The translations under genes were made by a program, and so were the position numbers. The notes under the pieces are model-generated. The model had not been told where the DNA came from and did no database searches. It saw only the letters and a program-made list of their open reading frames with translations. A DNA stretch of 64,000 nt, taken from assembly GCA_035550655.1 (NCBI GenBank), contig DASZOU010000032.1:81463-145462 (forward strand), written 5' to 3'. Below are positions 23,549 through 31,869 of this stretch, in pieces; positions within the stretch are counted from its first letter, which is position 1, and each line of letters starts with the position of its first letter. Source of the DNA: DASZTV01 sp035550655. Lineage in GTDB: Bacteria > Actinomycetota > Actinomycetes > JAFAQI01.

Positions 23549-24715
23549 GTGAGCGCGAGCCTGATCGTCCGTCACATCGGCCGGCTGACCACTTGGGCGT
23601 CGCCGCGGCTCACCCACGCCGCGGTCGTGGTCACCGACGGTGCGGTGAGCTGGGTGGGCGCCGACCGCGACCTGCCGGCCGACCTTGATGGGGAGGAGCT
23701 CGACGCCGCCGGTGCGGCCGTGATCCCGGGGTTCGTCGACTGTCACACCCATGCGGTGTGGGCGGGCGACCGACGCGAGGACTTCCAGGCGCGGCTCGGT
23801 GGCGCGGGCTACTCACCGGGCGGCATCCACGCGACGGTGGCCGCGACCAGGGCAGCCGACACCGTCGACCTGCTGTCCGAGGCGACCCGAAGGATCCGCC
23901 GGATGCGGGCGGAGGGCGCCACCACGATCGAGGTGAAGTCGGGTTACGGGCTGACCCCGGTCGACGAGGTGAGGCTGCTCGACGTGATCGGTGACCTCGA
24001 CGCCACGCAGGGTGGGATCGTGTCGACGTACCTCGGCGCTCACGTCGTCCCGCCGGACCGCGACCGCAGCGAGTACGTCGAGGAGATCGTCGGCAGCCTT
24101 CCGACGGCGCAGGTGCACGGCGCGGCGTGGTGCGACGTGTTCTGCGACGAGGGGGCGTTCACGGTCGAGGAGTCGCGCCGCATCCTCGTGGCCGCCCGCG
24201 ACAACGGAATGGGGATCCGGATCCACGCCGAGCAGGTGGCGTTGACCGGCGCCGCGTCGCTTGCCGCCGAGCTGGGCTGTGCGAGCGCCGATCACCTTGA
24301 CCACGTCACGAAACCCGACGCGGCAGCGCTTGCTGCCGCCGGCGTCGTCGGCGTGCTGGTCCCCGTCGCCTCGCTCTACTCGCGCTCCCAGCGCTGGTCG
24401 CATGCCGCGCTCCTTCGCGAGGCCGGGGTCACGCTCGCGATTGCCACGGACTGCAACCCCGGCACCGCCTGGTGTGAGTCGATGCCGTACGCCGTGCAGC
24501 TCGCCTGCCTGGGGATGGGGCTCGGCGTCGACGAGGCGCTACGCGCTGGGACGCTGGGGGGCGCTCGCGCGCTTCGGCTCGCGGACCGCGGTCATCTCGC
24601 GGTGGGAGCCCGTGGTGATCTGCTGGTCCTGGCGAGCGATCACGAGGTGGATCTCGCCGCGCACCTTGGCGTAGCCGGGGTCGCGACCACCGTCATCGGC
24701 GGTCGGATCGTCTAG
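23549..24715 (+). CDS. hutI: Imidazolonepropionase
   Basis: This 388-residue amidohydrolase opens the imidazolone ring to formiminoglutamate. It contains the metal-binding GFVDCHTHAVWAGDR, YGGTG-equivalent GAGYSPGGIHATVAATR, KSGYGL, IHAEQVALTGAASLAAELG, ADHLDH and the Asp/Asn of IATDCNPGTAW. GTG at 23549 is chosen as start (SASLIVRHIGRLTTW); a TTG at 23522 would overlap hutU by 16 bp and add nine residues. The gene ends 6 bp before the convergent ssgB-like gene. Confidence 0.94.
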   Translation: MSASLIVRHIGRLTTWASPRLTHAAVVVTDGAVSWVGADRDLPADLDGEELDAAGAAVIPGFVDCHTHAVWAGDRREDFQARLGGAGYSPGGIHATVAATRAADTVDLLSEATRRIRRMRAEGATTIEVKSGYGLTPVDEVRLLDVIGDLDATQGGIVSTYLGAHVVPPDRDRSEYVEEIVGSLPTAQVHGAAWCDVFCDEGAFTVEESRRILVAARDNGMGIRIHAEQVALTGAASLAAELGCASADHLDHVTKPDAAALAAAGVVGVLVPVASLYSRSQRWSHAALLREAGVTLAIATDCNPGTAWCESMPYAVQLACLGMGLGVDEALRAGTLGGARALRLADRGHLAVGARGDLLVLASDHEVDLAAHLGVAGVATTVIGGRIV

Positions 24716-24721
24716 GAGGCG

Positions 24722-25153
24722 TCAGGCCTGCTCTTCGCCGAGCAGGGCGGCGAGCTCCGCACCCACGTCGACGAAGTCGCTCTCGCAGCCGGTCGGCACC
24801 ACCGCGTAGGTCTGGGTGAGGAACTGCACGAGCTGGGGGAGCGGTGCCTCGAACAACGCGCGTCCCGAAGGGCTCGACAGCGACAGGCACACCTGCGGGC
24901 CGCCCTCGGGGTTCTTGCACGGCCAGACCTGGACGTCGCCGTCCCCTACCGGGTGGGTTACGCCGTCGGTGAGGAGTGACCGGGCGAAGGTCCACTCGAC
25001 GACGTCGCTGCCGCCGGTGTGGAAGGCGATCCGGACGGCGTACGGGTCACTGGGCGCGTAGCTCAGATCGGCTAGGACGGCACGGTCGGGCCCATCGGCC
25101 ATGACAAGCCGAAGCTCCATCTCGGTGGTCACCGTGTCGTGTCGCGAGCTCAT
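24722..25153 (-). CDS. SsgA/SsgB-family cell-division (sporulation) protein
   Basis: The 143-residue protein matches SsgA-like proteins, closest in feel to SsgB: MELRLVMADGPDRAVLADLS, SYAPSDPYAVRIAFHTGG, VVEWTFARSLLTDGVTHPVG, GDVQVWPCKN and SLSSPSGRALFEAP. These actinobacteria-specific proteins localise division sites; SsgB recruits FtsZ during Streptomyces sporulation. ATG at 25153 is used; a frame extends upstream but with no family similarity. It stands alone, convergent with hutI. The presence of this family is a hint of sporulation or complex morphology. Confidence 0.88.
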   Translation of the reverse strand: MSSRHDTVTTEMELRLVMADGPDRAVLADLSYAPSDPYAVRIAFHTGGSDVVEWTFARSLLTDGVTHPVGDGDVQVWPCKNPEGGPQVCLSLSSPSGRALFEAPLPQLVQFLTQTYAVVPTGCESDFVDVGAELAALLGEEQA

Positions 25154-25257
25154 TGGCGGTGCTGGCCCTCCGGCGGGTTTGTGGTGATGATGGCATGTTC
25201 CCGCAGGGACGTCCCGGTAACCGCCCACTCCCTACCCGAGTGGAGCAATCCGGCGGG

Positions 25258-25263
25258 TAGGCT
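25258..25263 (+). promoter_or_regulatory. Candidate -10 element for tRNA-Val(CAC)
   Basis: TAGGCT ends 9 nt before the first base of tRNA-Val, a normal distance for a stable RNA promoter. A clear -35 element is not seen. Confidence 0.45.
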
Positions 25264-25272
25264 CAGCGAGCC

Positions 25273-25346
25273 GGGCGATTAGCTCAGTTGGTCAGAGCGC
25301 TCGCCTCACACGCGAGAGGTCACTGGTTCAAGTCCAGTATCGCCCA
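25273..25346 (+). tRNA. tRNA-Val (anticodon CAC)
   Basis: Acceptor GGGCGAT/ATCGCCC, D arm AGCTCAGTTGGTCAGAGCG, anticodon stem CTCGC/GCGAG around CTCACAC (anticodon CAC), T arm CTGGTTCAAGTCCAG and discriminator A. With the GAC species at 18136 it covers two of the valine anticodons. Confidence 0.96.
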
Positions 25347-25385
25347 CTCCACGCCGGTGATCTTTGTGGCCGTGTCGACCCGGTT

Positions 25386-25401
25386 GCCCGATTTCTCGGG
25401 C
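25386..25401. terminator. Bidirectional terminator-like hairpin
   Basis: GCCCGA-TTTC-TCGGGC is a perfect 6-bp stem with a 4-nt loop between tRNA-Val and the convergent secreted-protein gene. It is followed by GTTCCT on the plus strand, so the U-tract is weak. It could stop transcription from both sides. Confidence 0.45.
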
Positions 25402-25405
25402 GTTC

Positions 25406-26404
25406 CTAGTAGCCGTTCCTGTTCAGGTCGATCGCGACCGCGACGTGGTCGCCTTTCCTGGCCTTCGACGCCTTGACCTGCAGGCCGATCTGGCAGCTCG
25501 GCACGGACAGCGTCAGTACGTCACTGCGCTTCGAGGTGTGGTCCTCCAAGTAGAGGTGGCCCTCGGCGCCGACCGGGCAGGCGTCCTTCTCGTGGCGGTC
25601 CGTCTTAGTCACCTTGACCGGGATCTCCTCGAGCTCCTTGACCTCGCCGCCGCAGTCGCGGAAGTCGCCCGACGCCCGCCCGGGCTCGATGCCGAGGGTG
25701 AGGTCGTAGAGGTCGACGAAGTTGCTGCCGCCGACCTTCGTGACCTCGAGGCCAAGCGAGCCGTCGCCGTCGTCGACCGCCGTGTCCGAGCAGTCATTCA
25801 TCGGCCGGTAGAGCAACCGGGTCTCCCCGGATCCGGTGATCTCGATCTCGCGGTAGAAGTGCGACTGCTTCTTGACGATCTGGCTGTCCTTGATCTTGGT
25901 GAGGAATGTCGTGACGGCGTGGTGGGCCCGCAACGGGAGGTAGTGGACGGAGTCGTGGGAGTCCTCCAGGCCCCAGTCACCGTCGAGCACCAGCTCGCCG
26001 CTGTTGAGGACCACCTGGTGCACATACGCCGCGTCCTCGTTGGACCCCCAGGCGTAGACGTGCCCCTGTGTCTCAGGGGAGTTGCAACCGCCCATCTTGC
26101 CGCCGGGACTCCAGGTGTCGTCGAGCTCGAAGTAGGTGATGGGCGTGCCGGCCTGGCTCGGATCGCAGTAGCTGGCGAACGTCGCGCTGAAGTCGCTGCC
26201 AACCAGGCTCTGCGCGGAGGTGATGCCGTCGAGGGGGAACAGCGCGAACGAGTGGCCGGTGAGCGAGGCGTCTGACGTGCCGTCCGGCGTCCAGTCGCCG
26301 GAGAAGTCCGCGATCGAGACGACGGCGACCGCGCTGGCGCTGCTCAGGGGGACGAGCAGCTGCGCAACCAGAGCGATGACAGCCAGACCGAGTCCCCGGT
26401 ACAC
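25406..26404 (-). CDS. Secreted protein of unknown function (332 aa)
   Basis: A signal peptide (YRGLGLAVIALVAQLLVPLS, Ala-rich cleavage region) precedes a mature protein of about 305 residues with many Asp, Gly and aromatic residues and six or more cysteines (SYCDPS, MGGCNS, NDCSDT, RDCGGE, DACPVG, PSCQIG). It appears to be beta-rich, ending DLNRNGY. I do not recognise a domain. The GTG start at 26404 has AAGGAG 12 nt upstream, and CACACT 6 nt upstream could instead be a -10 for a leaderless message. Confidence 0.65.
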   Translation of the reverse strand: MYRGLGLAVIALVAQLLVPLSSASAVAVVSIADFSGDWTPDGTSDASLTGHSFALFPLDGITSAQSLVGSDFSATFASYCDPSQAGTPITYFELDDTWSPGGKMGGCNSPETQGHVYAWGSNEDAAYVHQVVLNSGELVLDGDWGLEDSHDSVHYLPLRAHHAVTTFLTKIKDSQIVKKQSHFYREIEITGSGETRLLYRPMNDCSDTAVDDGDGSLGLEVTKVGGSNFVDLYDLTLGIEPGRASGDFRDCGGEVKELEEIPVKVTKTDRHEKDACPVGAEGHLYLEDHTSKRSDVLTLSVPSCQIGLQVKASKARKGDHVAVAIDLNRNGY

Positions 26405-26446
26405 GTCGCGAGTGTGCTCCTTTGCGGGTCGGGTGTCACCCGCAGG

Positions 26447-26584
26447 TCATTGACCGATGCGGCCGTCGAAGTCCACATGGCCGGTGTGGCGGGCGTACTC
26501 GTCGGCCATGTGGACGAGCAGCTCCCGCAACGAGATCCGGTTGTCGTCCCCGAACTCGTCGGCGCGACGTTCTTGGTCGGCCAC
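26447..26584 (-). pseudogene. DinB/DUF664 C-terminal fragment (45 residues)
   Basis: On the minus strand a 45-codon frame from GTG 26584 to TGA 26447 reads VADQERRADEFGDDNRISLR then ELLVHMADEYARHTGHVD and FDGRIGQ. The pattern LHM-x2-EYARH-x-GH-x-D followed by DG is the C-terminal helix and ending of DUF664/DinB-like proteins, where the His residues bind metal. The N-terminal three helices are absent, and upstream lies the thrS start. It is therefore probably a remnant, although a short expressed peptide cannot be excluded. Confidence 0.5.
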
Positions 26585-26614
26585 ACCCCCATGCTGCCAA
26601 GTAATCTCGCGCTC

Positions 26615-28618
26615 GTGTCTGAGATCACCGTGACCGTCGCCGGCTCAACTGTTGTCGCCGAGTCGGGCACGACCGCGGGAGCGCTGTTCCGCAGTGCCGA
26701 GCTCGACGCAGTCGTCGCCCGCGACGGCAACGGCGACCTGCGCGACCTGTCGTGGAAGCCGGCGAACGGCGACGTCCTGGAGCCGGTGCCGATGAACTCG
26801 CCGGACGGGCTCGCCGTGCTGCGTCACTCGAGCGCCCACGTCCTCGCCCAAGCGGTGCAGGACCTGTTTCCGTCGGCCAAGCTCGGCATCGGCCCACCGA
26901 TCGAGAACGGCTACTACTACGACTTCGACGTCGACACTCCGTTCACTCCGGAGGACCTCGAGAAGCTCGAGGCCCGGATGAAGAAGATCGTGAAGGACAG
27001 CCAGACCTTCACCCGCCGCGTGGTGACGGACGACGAGGCGCGTGCCGAGCTGGCGGACGAGCCGTACAAGCTCGAGCTGATCGGGCTCAAGGGTTCGGCG
27101 GCGGAAGCCGCCGAAGGCGCGGCGATGGAGGTCGGCGCCGGCGAGCTGACCATCTATGACAACCTGCGCCGCGACGGTGAGGTGGCATGGAAGGACCTTT
27201 GCCGCGGACCCCATCTGCCGAGCACCCGACTGATCCCGACGATCAAGCTGATGCGATCCGCGGCGGCGTACTGGCGGGGTGACGAGAAGAACCCGCAGCT
27301 GCAGCGCATCTACGGGACTGCCTGGGCGTCGCAGGAGGACCTTGATCACTACCTGCACACCCTCGAGGAGGCGGAGCGGCGCGACCACCGCCGGCTCGGC
27401 GCGGAGCTCGACCTGTTCTCGTTCCCTGACGAGATCGGCTCGGGCCTCGCCGTCTTCCATCCCAAGGGCGGCATCATCCGCCGCGTGATGGAGGACTACT
27501 CGCGGCAACGCCACGAGGCCGCGGGCTACTCCTTCGTCAACACGCCGCACCTGTCCAAGGGCGGGCTGTTCGAGACCTCCGGGCATCTGCCGTACTACGC
27601 GGACACGATGTTCCCGCCGATGCAGTTCGAGGGCGTCGACTACTACCCGAAGGCAATGAACTGCCCGATGCACAACCTGATCTTCCGGGCACGCGGCAGG
27701 TCGTACCGGGAGCTGCCGCTTCGGCTGTTCGAGTTCGGCACGGTGTATCGGTACGAGAAGTCGGGCGTCGTCCACGGTCTGACTCGGGTGCGCGGGATGA
27801 CGCAGGACGACTCGCACATCTACTGCACGAAGGAGCAGATGCCCGGCGAGCTGACCGCGCTGCTCGAGTTCGTGCTCGACCTGCTGCGCGACTTCGGGCT
27901 CACCGAGTTCTACCTGGAGCTGTCCACCCGCGACGACTCCGACAAGTTCATCGGCAGCGACGAGGAGTGGGCCGAGGCGACCGCTGCGTTGGAGCGCGCT
28001 GCCACTGACTCCGGGCTCGAGCTCGTCCCCGACCCTGGCGGCGCCGCGTTCTACGGGCCGAAGATCTCGGTGCAGGCACGCGACGCGATCGGCCGCACCT
28101 GGCAGATGTCGACCATCCAGGTGGACTTCAACCAGCCGGCACGGTTCGGGCTCGAGTACCAAGGCGACGACGGCCTGCGCCACCAGCCGGTGATGATCCA
28201 CCGGGCGTTGTTCGGCTCGATCGAGCGCTTCTTCGGCGTGCTCACCGAGCACTACGCGGGGGCCTTCCCGGCCTGGCTCTCGCCGGTGCAGGTTGTCGGC
28301 ATCCCGATCCGTTCCGAGAACATCGACTATCTCGACGCGGTGATCGGAAAGCTCCGCGCCGAGGGGGTTCGGGCGGAGGTCGACATGAGCGACGACCGGA
28401 TGCAAAAGAAGATCCTCAACGCGCAGCTGCAGAAGGTGCCGTTCATGCTCGTGGCGGGGGAGCGGGACGAGGAGGCCGGCGCTGTCTCGATGCGCTACCG
28501 CAACGGGGTCGAGCGCCGCGGGGTACCGGTGGATGAAGCGATCCTCGAGATCACTCGCAACATCGACTCGCGGCAGATCGAGCCCGATGCCCTGAATCCC
28601 GACGAAGCAACCGAATGA
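26615..28618 (+). CDS. thrS: Threonyl-tRNA synthetase
   Basis: The 667-residue class II synthetase has an N-terminal TGS-like domain (SEITVTVAGSTVVAESGTTA), the editing domain (HSSAHVLAQAVQDLFP, later CRGPHLPST with zinc-site-like Cys and His), and catalytic motifs including YYPKAMNCPMHNLIF, RVRGMTQDDSHIYC and MIHRALFGSIERF. The C-terminal anticodon domain ends near NPDEATE. GTG at 26615 is chosen because SEITVTV matches the usual start of the TGS domain; an ATG at 26591 is possible. The stop overlaps the next gene's ATGA. This gene opens the conserved thrS-HIT-pgsA-PatA-pimA order. Confidence 0.96.
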   Translation: MSEITVTVAGSTVVAESGTTAGALFRSAELDAVVARDGNGDLRDLSWKPANGDVLEPVPMNSPDGLAVLRHSSAHVLAQAVQDLFPSAKLGIGPPIENGYYYDFDVDTPFTPEDLEKLEARMKKIVKDSQTFTRRVVTDDEARAELADEPYKLELIGLKGSAAEAAEGAAMEVGAGELTIYDNLRRDGEVAWKDLCRGPHLPSTRLIPTIKLMRSAAAYWRGDEKNPQLQRIYGTAWASQEDLDHYLHTLEEAERRDHRRLGAELDLFSFPDEIGSGLAVFHPKGGIIRRVMEDYSRQRHEAAGYSFVNTPHLSKGGLFETSGHLPYYADTMFPPMQFEGVDYYPKAMNCPMHNLIFRARGRSYRELPLRLFEFGTVYRYEKSGVVHGLTRVRGMTQDDSHIYCTKEQMPGELTALLEFVLDLLRDFGLTEFYLELSTRDDSDKFIGSDEEWAEATAALERAATDSGLELVPDPGGAAFYGPKISVQARDAIGRTWQMSTIQVDFNQPARFGLEYQGDDGLRHQPVMIHRALFGSIERFFGVLTEHYAGAFPAWLSPVQVVGIPIRSENIDYLDAVIGKLRAEGVRAEVDMSDDRMQKKILNAQLQKVPFMLVAGERDEEAGAVSMRYRNGVERRGVPVDEAILEITRNIDSRQIEPDALNPDEATE

Positions 28619-29160
28619 GCTCCGGGGGACCCGACCTGGAACACCAGCCGGGCGCTGGGATGCACGACGCCTGGCAGCGGATCTGGATGCCGGAGCGGCT
28701 CGCCTACATCCAGGGCGAGGGCAAGAGCGACGAGTGCCCGTTCTGCACGATCCCGTCACACAGCGACGACGACGGGCTGATCGTTCATCGCGGCGAGCTC
28801 GCCTATGTGGTGCTCAACCTCTACCCGTACAACTCCGGACATCTGATGGTGGTGCCGTTCCGGCACGTCGCGGACTATCCGGAGCTGTCCGCAGCCGAGA
28901 CCGCCGAGGTCGCGGCGCTCACGCAGACCGCGATGCGGACGCTGCGGGCGGCGAGCGGCGCGCAGGGATTCAACCTCGGGATGAACCAGGGCGTGGTCGC
29001 CGGCGCCGGGATTGCCGCGCACCTGCACCAGCACGTCGTACCAAGGTGGGGCGGCGACACGAACTTCATGCCGGTGGTCGCGCGGACCAAGGTGCTGCCG
29101 CAGCTGCTGCGCGACACCCGAAAGCTGCTTGCGGATACCTGGCCGGCTGACCGCATGTGA
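28615..29160 (+). CDS. HIT-family AP4A phosphorylase-like protein
   Basis: The 181-residue protein has a Cys pair typical of this subgroup (DECPFCTIPS), LNLYPYNSGHLMVVPFRHVA and the histidine triad HLHQHVVPRWGGDTNFMPV. The mycobacterial protein in the same place (between thrS and pgsA) is an AP4A phosphorylase. The expected reaction is phosphorolysis of diadenosine tetraphosphate to ATP and ADP. It overlaps thrS by 4 bp. In this genome pgsA is not immediately next: two minus-strand genes intervene. Confidence 0.85.
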   Translation: MSSGGPDLEHQPGAGMHDAWQRIWMPERLAYIQGEGKSDECPFCTIPSHSDDDGLIVHRGELAYVVLNLYPYNSGHLMVVPFRHVADYPELSAAETAEVAALTQTAMRTLRAASGAQGFNLGMNQGVVAGAGIAAHLHQHVVPRWGGDTNFMPVVARTKVLPQLLRDTRKLLADTWPADRM

Positions 29161-29170
29161 CCGCGGAGCG

Positions 29171-29548
29171 TCAGACGTCGATGACGCGGTGTCCTTGGTG
29201 GCTCCTCGGGGCGGCTTTGGCGTAGAGCCGCTGGTCGTGGCGCAGCGCTGCCGAGAAGGCGAGGACGCTGATCGCGGCGACCCCGACGTCGATGAGCTCG
29301 CGCGGGAACCAATGGCCGTGCCTGCCCCACGCCGCGAGCCCGATCAGGCCGCCGACGATCGACCCGAACCAGCCGGACACGATCGTTGCGAGTACGCCGA
29401 TCGGCTGGCGGCCCGGGATGATCAGGCGCGCGAAGATGCCGAGCACGATGCCGGTGACCGCGATCATGAACATCGTCCAGATCGCGTACCCGATCACCGG
29501 GACGATGACGAAGACCGCAAGCAGGATCAGGAAGATCGCGAGGATCAT
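29171..29548 (-). CDS. GlsB/YeaQ/YmgE-type (transglycosylase-associated) membrane protein
   Basis: The 125-residue protein has a first membrane helix (ILAIFLILLAVFVIVPVIGY) and then the family core VLGIFARLIIPGRQPIGVLA and VSGWFGSIVGGLIG. The soluble C-terminal tail is basic. The family is associated with stress responses; its biochemical role is unknown and the transglycosylase name is historical. It starts 24 bp downstream of the EF-G-like gene on the same strand and is probably co-transcribed. Confidence 0.75.
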   Translation of the reverse strand: MILAIFLILLAVFVIVPVIGYAIWTMFMIAVTGIVLGIFARLIIPGRQPIGVLATIVSGWFGSIVGGLIGLAAWGRHGHWFPRELIDVGVAAISVLAFSAALRHDQRLYAKAAPRSHQGHRVIDV

Positions 29549-29572
29549 GCCGTCGAGCCTACGTCCGCCTCA

Positions 29573-31720
29573 CTATGAGGCCGACGCGGAGATCACCTTC
29601 GACGCGAGGTGCGACGGCATCGGCTCGTAGCGCAGGTGGTGGCGGGTGAAGGTGCCTGTCCCGTGCGACAGCGAGCGCAGGTCGATCGCGTAGCGCGTCA
29701 CCTCGATCTCGGGCACCTCGGCGCGGACCAGGGTGCGTCCGGTGCCGACCGGTTCGGTGCCGGTGACACGACCGCGCCGGGTCGACAGGTCGCTCATCAC
29801 CGCGCCGACGTAGTCATCCGCCACTAGCACGGCCACCTCGAGCACGGGCTCCAGCAGCGACACCTGCAGCTTCTCCGCCGCGTCCTTCAGCGCCAGCCCG
29901 CCGGCGATCTGGAACGCCATGTCGGAGGAGTCGACCGAGTGCGCCTTGCCGTCCCTCAACGTGGCCCGGACGTCGACGACGGGGTAACCCGCGGCGACGC
30001 CCTTCTCCATCTGGGCGCGGATGCCTTTCTCCACCGAGGGGATGAACTGGTTCGGTACCGAGCCGCCGTAGATCTTGTCGACGAACTCGAACCCCTGCCC
30101 CTCGGGCAGCGGCTCGAAGTCGACGTCGCACACCGCGAACTGGCCATGCCCGCCGGATTGCTTGACATGCCGGCCGTGGCCGCTTGCCGTACCGGCGAAC
30201 GTCTCGCGGAGGGGAACCCGGAGCTCGACCTGCTCGACGGCGACTCCGTACTTGCTCGCGAGATGGTCGAGGAGGACGTCGGCATGCGCCTCGCCCATGC
30301 ACCACAGGATCAGCTGGTTGGTCTCCGTGTTGCGGTCGAGGCGCACGGTCGGCTCTTCCGCGACGATGCGCTGCAGCCCGGTGGAGAGCTTGTCCTCGTC
30401 GGCCTTGCTCTTCGCCTGGATCGCGACGGGCAGCAGTGGCTCCGGCATCTCCCAGGCGTGGACCAGGAGGGGATCGTCCTTCGTCGACAGCGTGTCGCCC
30501 GTCTCGGCGCGGGAGAGCTTCGCGATCGCCACGATGTCGCCCGCAACGGCGTGATCGATGGTGTGGAGGGTCTTGCCGAGCGGGATGGCGAGCGAGCCCA
30601 CCTTCTCGTCGACGTCATGGTCGTCGTGGCCGCGGTCGGCGAGGCCGTGGCCCGAGACGTGCAGCACGTTGTCCGGCCGCAACGTCCCCGAGAACACCCG
30701 GACGAGAGAGATGCGCCCGACATACGGGTCGGTGGTCGTCTTGACGACCTCCGCACACAGCCGGCCGGCCGGGTCACAGGTCAGTGGCTCGACCGGGCTG
30801 CCGTCCGGCCGCGTCACCGGGAGCAGCGGGTGCTCGAGTGGCGACGGGAAGGCGCTCGTCAGGACCTCGAGCAGCTCGGTCATGCCGAGGCCGGTGCCGG
30901 CGCAGGCGGCGAGGACGGGGTAGAAGCTGCCGCGGGCGACAGCGGTCTCGAGGTCGTCGATGAGGACCTTCACGTCGATGCTCTCGCCGCCGAGGTAGCG
31001 GTCCATCAACGTCTCGTCCTCGGACTCCGCGATGATGCCCTCGATAAGCGCGTTGCGGTGCTCCTCGATGAGCGGCAGGTGCTCCGGGTCGGGATCCCGC
31101 TGCACGCGCTGGCCGCCGGAGTAGTCGAAGACCTGCTGCGAGAGCAGACCGATCAACCCGGCGACCTCCTCGCCGTCGCCGTGGAGTGGCAGGTAGACGG
31201 GCATCACGCCGTCGCCGAACGCCGACTGACAGGCAGCGAGAGTGGCGTCGAAGTCCGCGCGGGGGGAGTCGAGCCGCGTGATCACGACGGCGCGGGGCAT
31301 GCCGACGGTGGCGCACTCGTCCCAGATCATCTGAGTGGTGCCGTCGATGCCGTCCGCGGCACTGACGACGAACAGAGCGGCGTCCGCCGCGCGAAGGCCG
31401 GCCCGCAGGTCGCCGATGAAGTCGGCGTAACCGGGCGAGTCGAGCAGGTTGACCTTGACCCCGCCGTGCTCGAAGGGCGCCACGGTGAGGCTGATCGATC
31501 GCTGTTGGCGGATCTCCGCCTCATCGAAGTCGCTGACCGTGGTGCCGTCCTCGACCCGACCGGCTCGCGGAATCGTTCCGGTCGCAACGAGCAGGGCCTC
31601 GACCAGCGTGGTCTTGCCAGCTCCGGAGTGGCCGACGAGCACGACATTTCGGATCCGGCCCGGCTCGTCGGCCACAGGTGCCCTGCCCGCGGCTCCTGAG
31701 GTGCTGGTCTTGTCGGCCAT
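29573..31720 (-). CDS. EF-G-like GTPase (FusA2 type)
   Basis: The 715-residue protein has the five-domain layout of elongation factor G: P-loop GHSGAGKTTLVEAL, RSISLTVAPFEHGG, G3 NLLDSPGYADFIGDL, then domain IV sequence TASGHGRHVKQSGGHGQFAV and VAAGYPVVDVRATLRDGKAH. The G4 motif, NKxD in canonical EF-G, reads TRLD, a variant seen in EF-G-like paralogues. ATG at 31720 has AAGGAGG 5 nt upstream, and the frame before it is unlike the family. Actinobacteria carry such paralogues beside the str-operon fusA; proposed roles are in ribosome recycling or tetracycline-type protection, unproven here. It is divergent from pgsA. Confidence 0.82.
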   Translation of the reverse strand: MADKTSTSGAAGRAPVADEPGRIRNVVLVGHSGAGKTTLVEALLVATGTIPRAGRVEDGTTVSDFDEAEIRQQRSISLTVAPFEHGGVKVNLLDSPGYADFIGDLRAGLRAADAALFVVSAADGIDGTTQMIWDECATVGMPRAVVITRLDSPRADFDATLAACQSAFGDGVMPVYLPLHGDGEEVAGLIGLLSQQVFDYSGGQRVQRDPDPEHLPLIEEHRNALIEGIIAESEDETLMDRYLGGESIDVKVLIDDLETAVARGSFYPVLAACAGTGLGMTELLEVLTSAFPSPLEHPLLPVTRPDGSPVEPLTCDPAGRLCAEVVKTTTDPYVGRISLVRVFSGTLRPDNVLHVSGHGLADRGHDDHDVDEKVGSLAIPLGKTLHTIDHAVAGDIVAIAKLSRAETGDTLSTKDDPLLVHAWEMPEPLLPVAIQAKSKADEDKLSTGLQRIVAEEPTVRLDRNTETNQLILWCMGEAHADVLLDHLASKYGVAVEQVELRVPLRETFAGTASGHGRHVKQSGGHGQFAVCDVDFEPLPEGQGFEFVDKIYGGSVPNQFIPSVEKGIRAQMEKGVAAGYPVVDVRATLRDGKAHSVDSSDMAFQIAGGLALKDAAEKLQVSLLEPVLEVAVLVADDYVGAVMSDLSTRRGRVTGTEPVGTGRTLVRAEVPEIEVTRYAIDLRSLSHGTGTFTRHHLRYEPMPSHLASKVISASAS

Positions 31721-31854
31721 GGCTGCCTCCTTGCCTCGAGGCGCGACACGACGCCGTGCCTGTGTGGCGCGACCCGACGCCGTACGTCGCGCCCTTCTCG
31801 GCAGCCTGCACCTCTTGGGGCGCGGCGACAAGGGGTAGAAGGTCCCAGCCTCGA

Positions 31855-31860
31855 TATCCT
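31855..31860 (+). promoter_or_regulatory. Candidate -10 element for pgsA
   Basis: TATCCT is followed by 9 nt and the ATG of pgsA at 31870, giving a leaderless or nearly leaderless message. The divergent EF-G-like gene starts 150 bp away. Confidence 0.4.
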
Positions 31861-31869
31861 CTGCGGACG

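Noticed and set aside
26414..26614. Longer thrS start with 67 extra residues
   Set aside because: The added residues lie outside the TGS domain, match no ThrRS and are antisense to the DUF664-type fragment.
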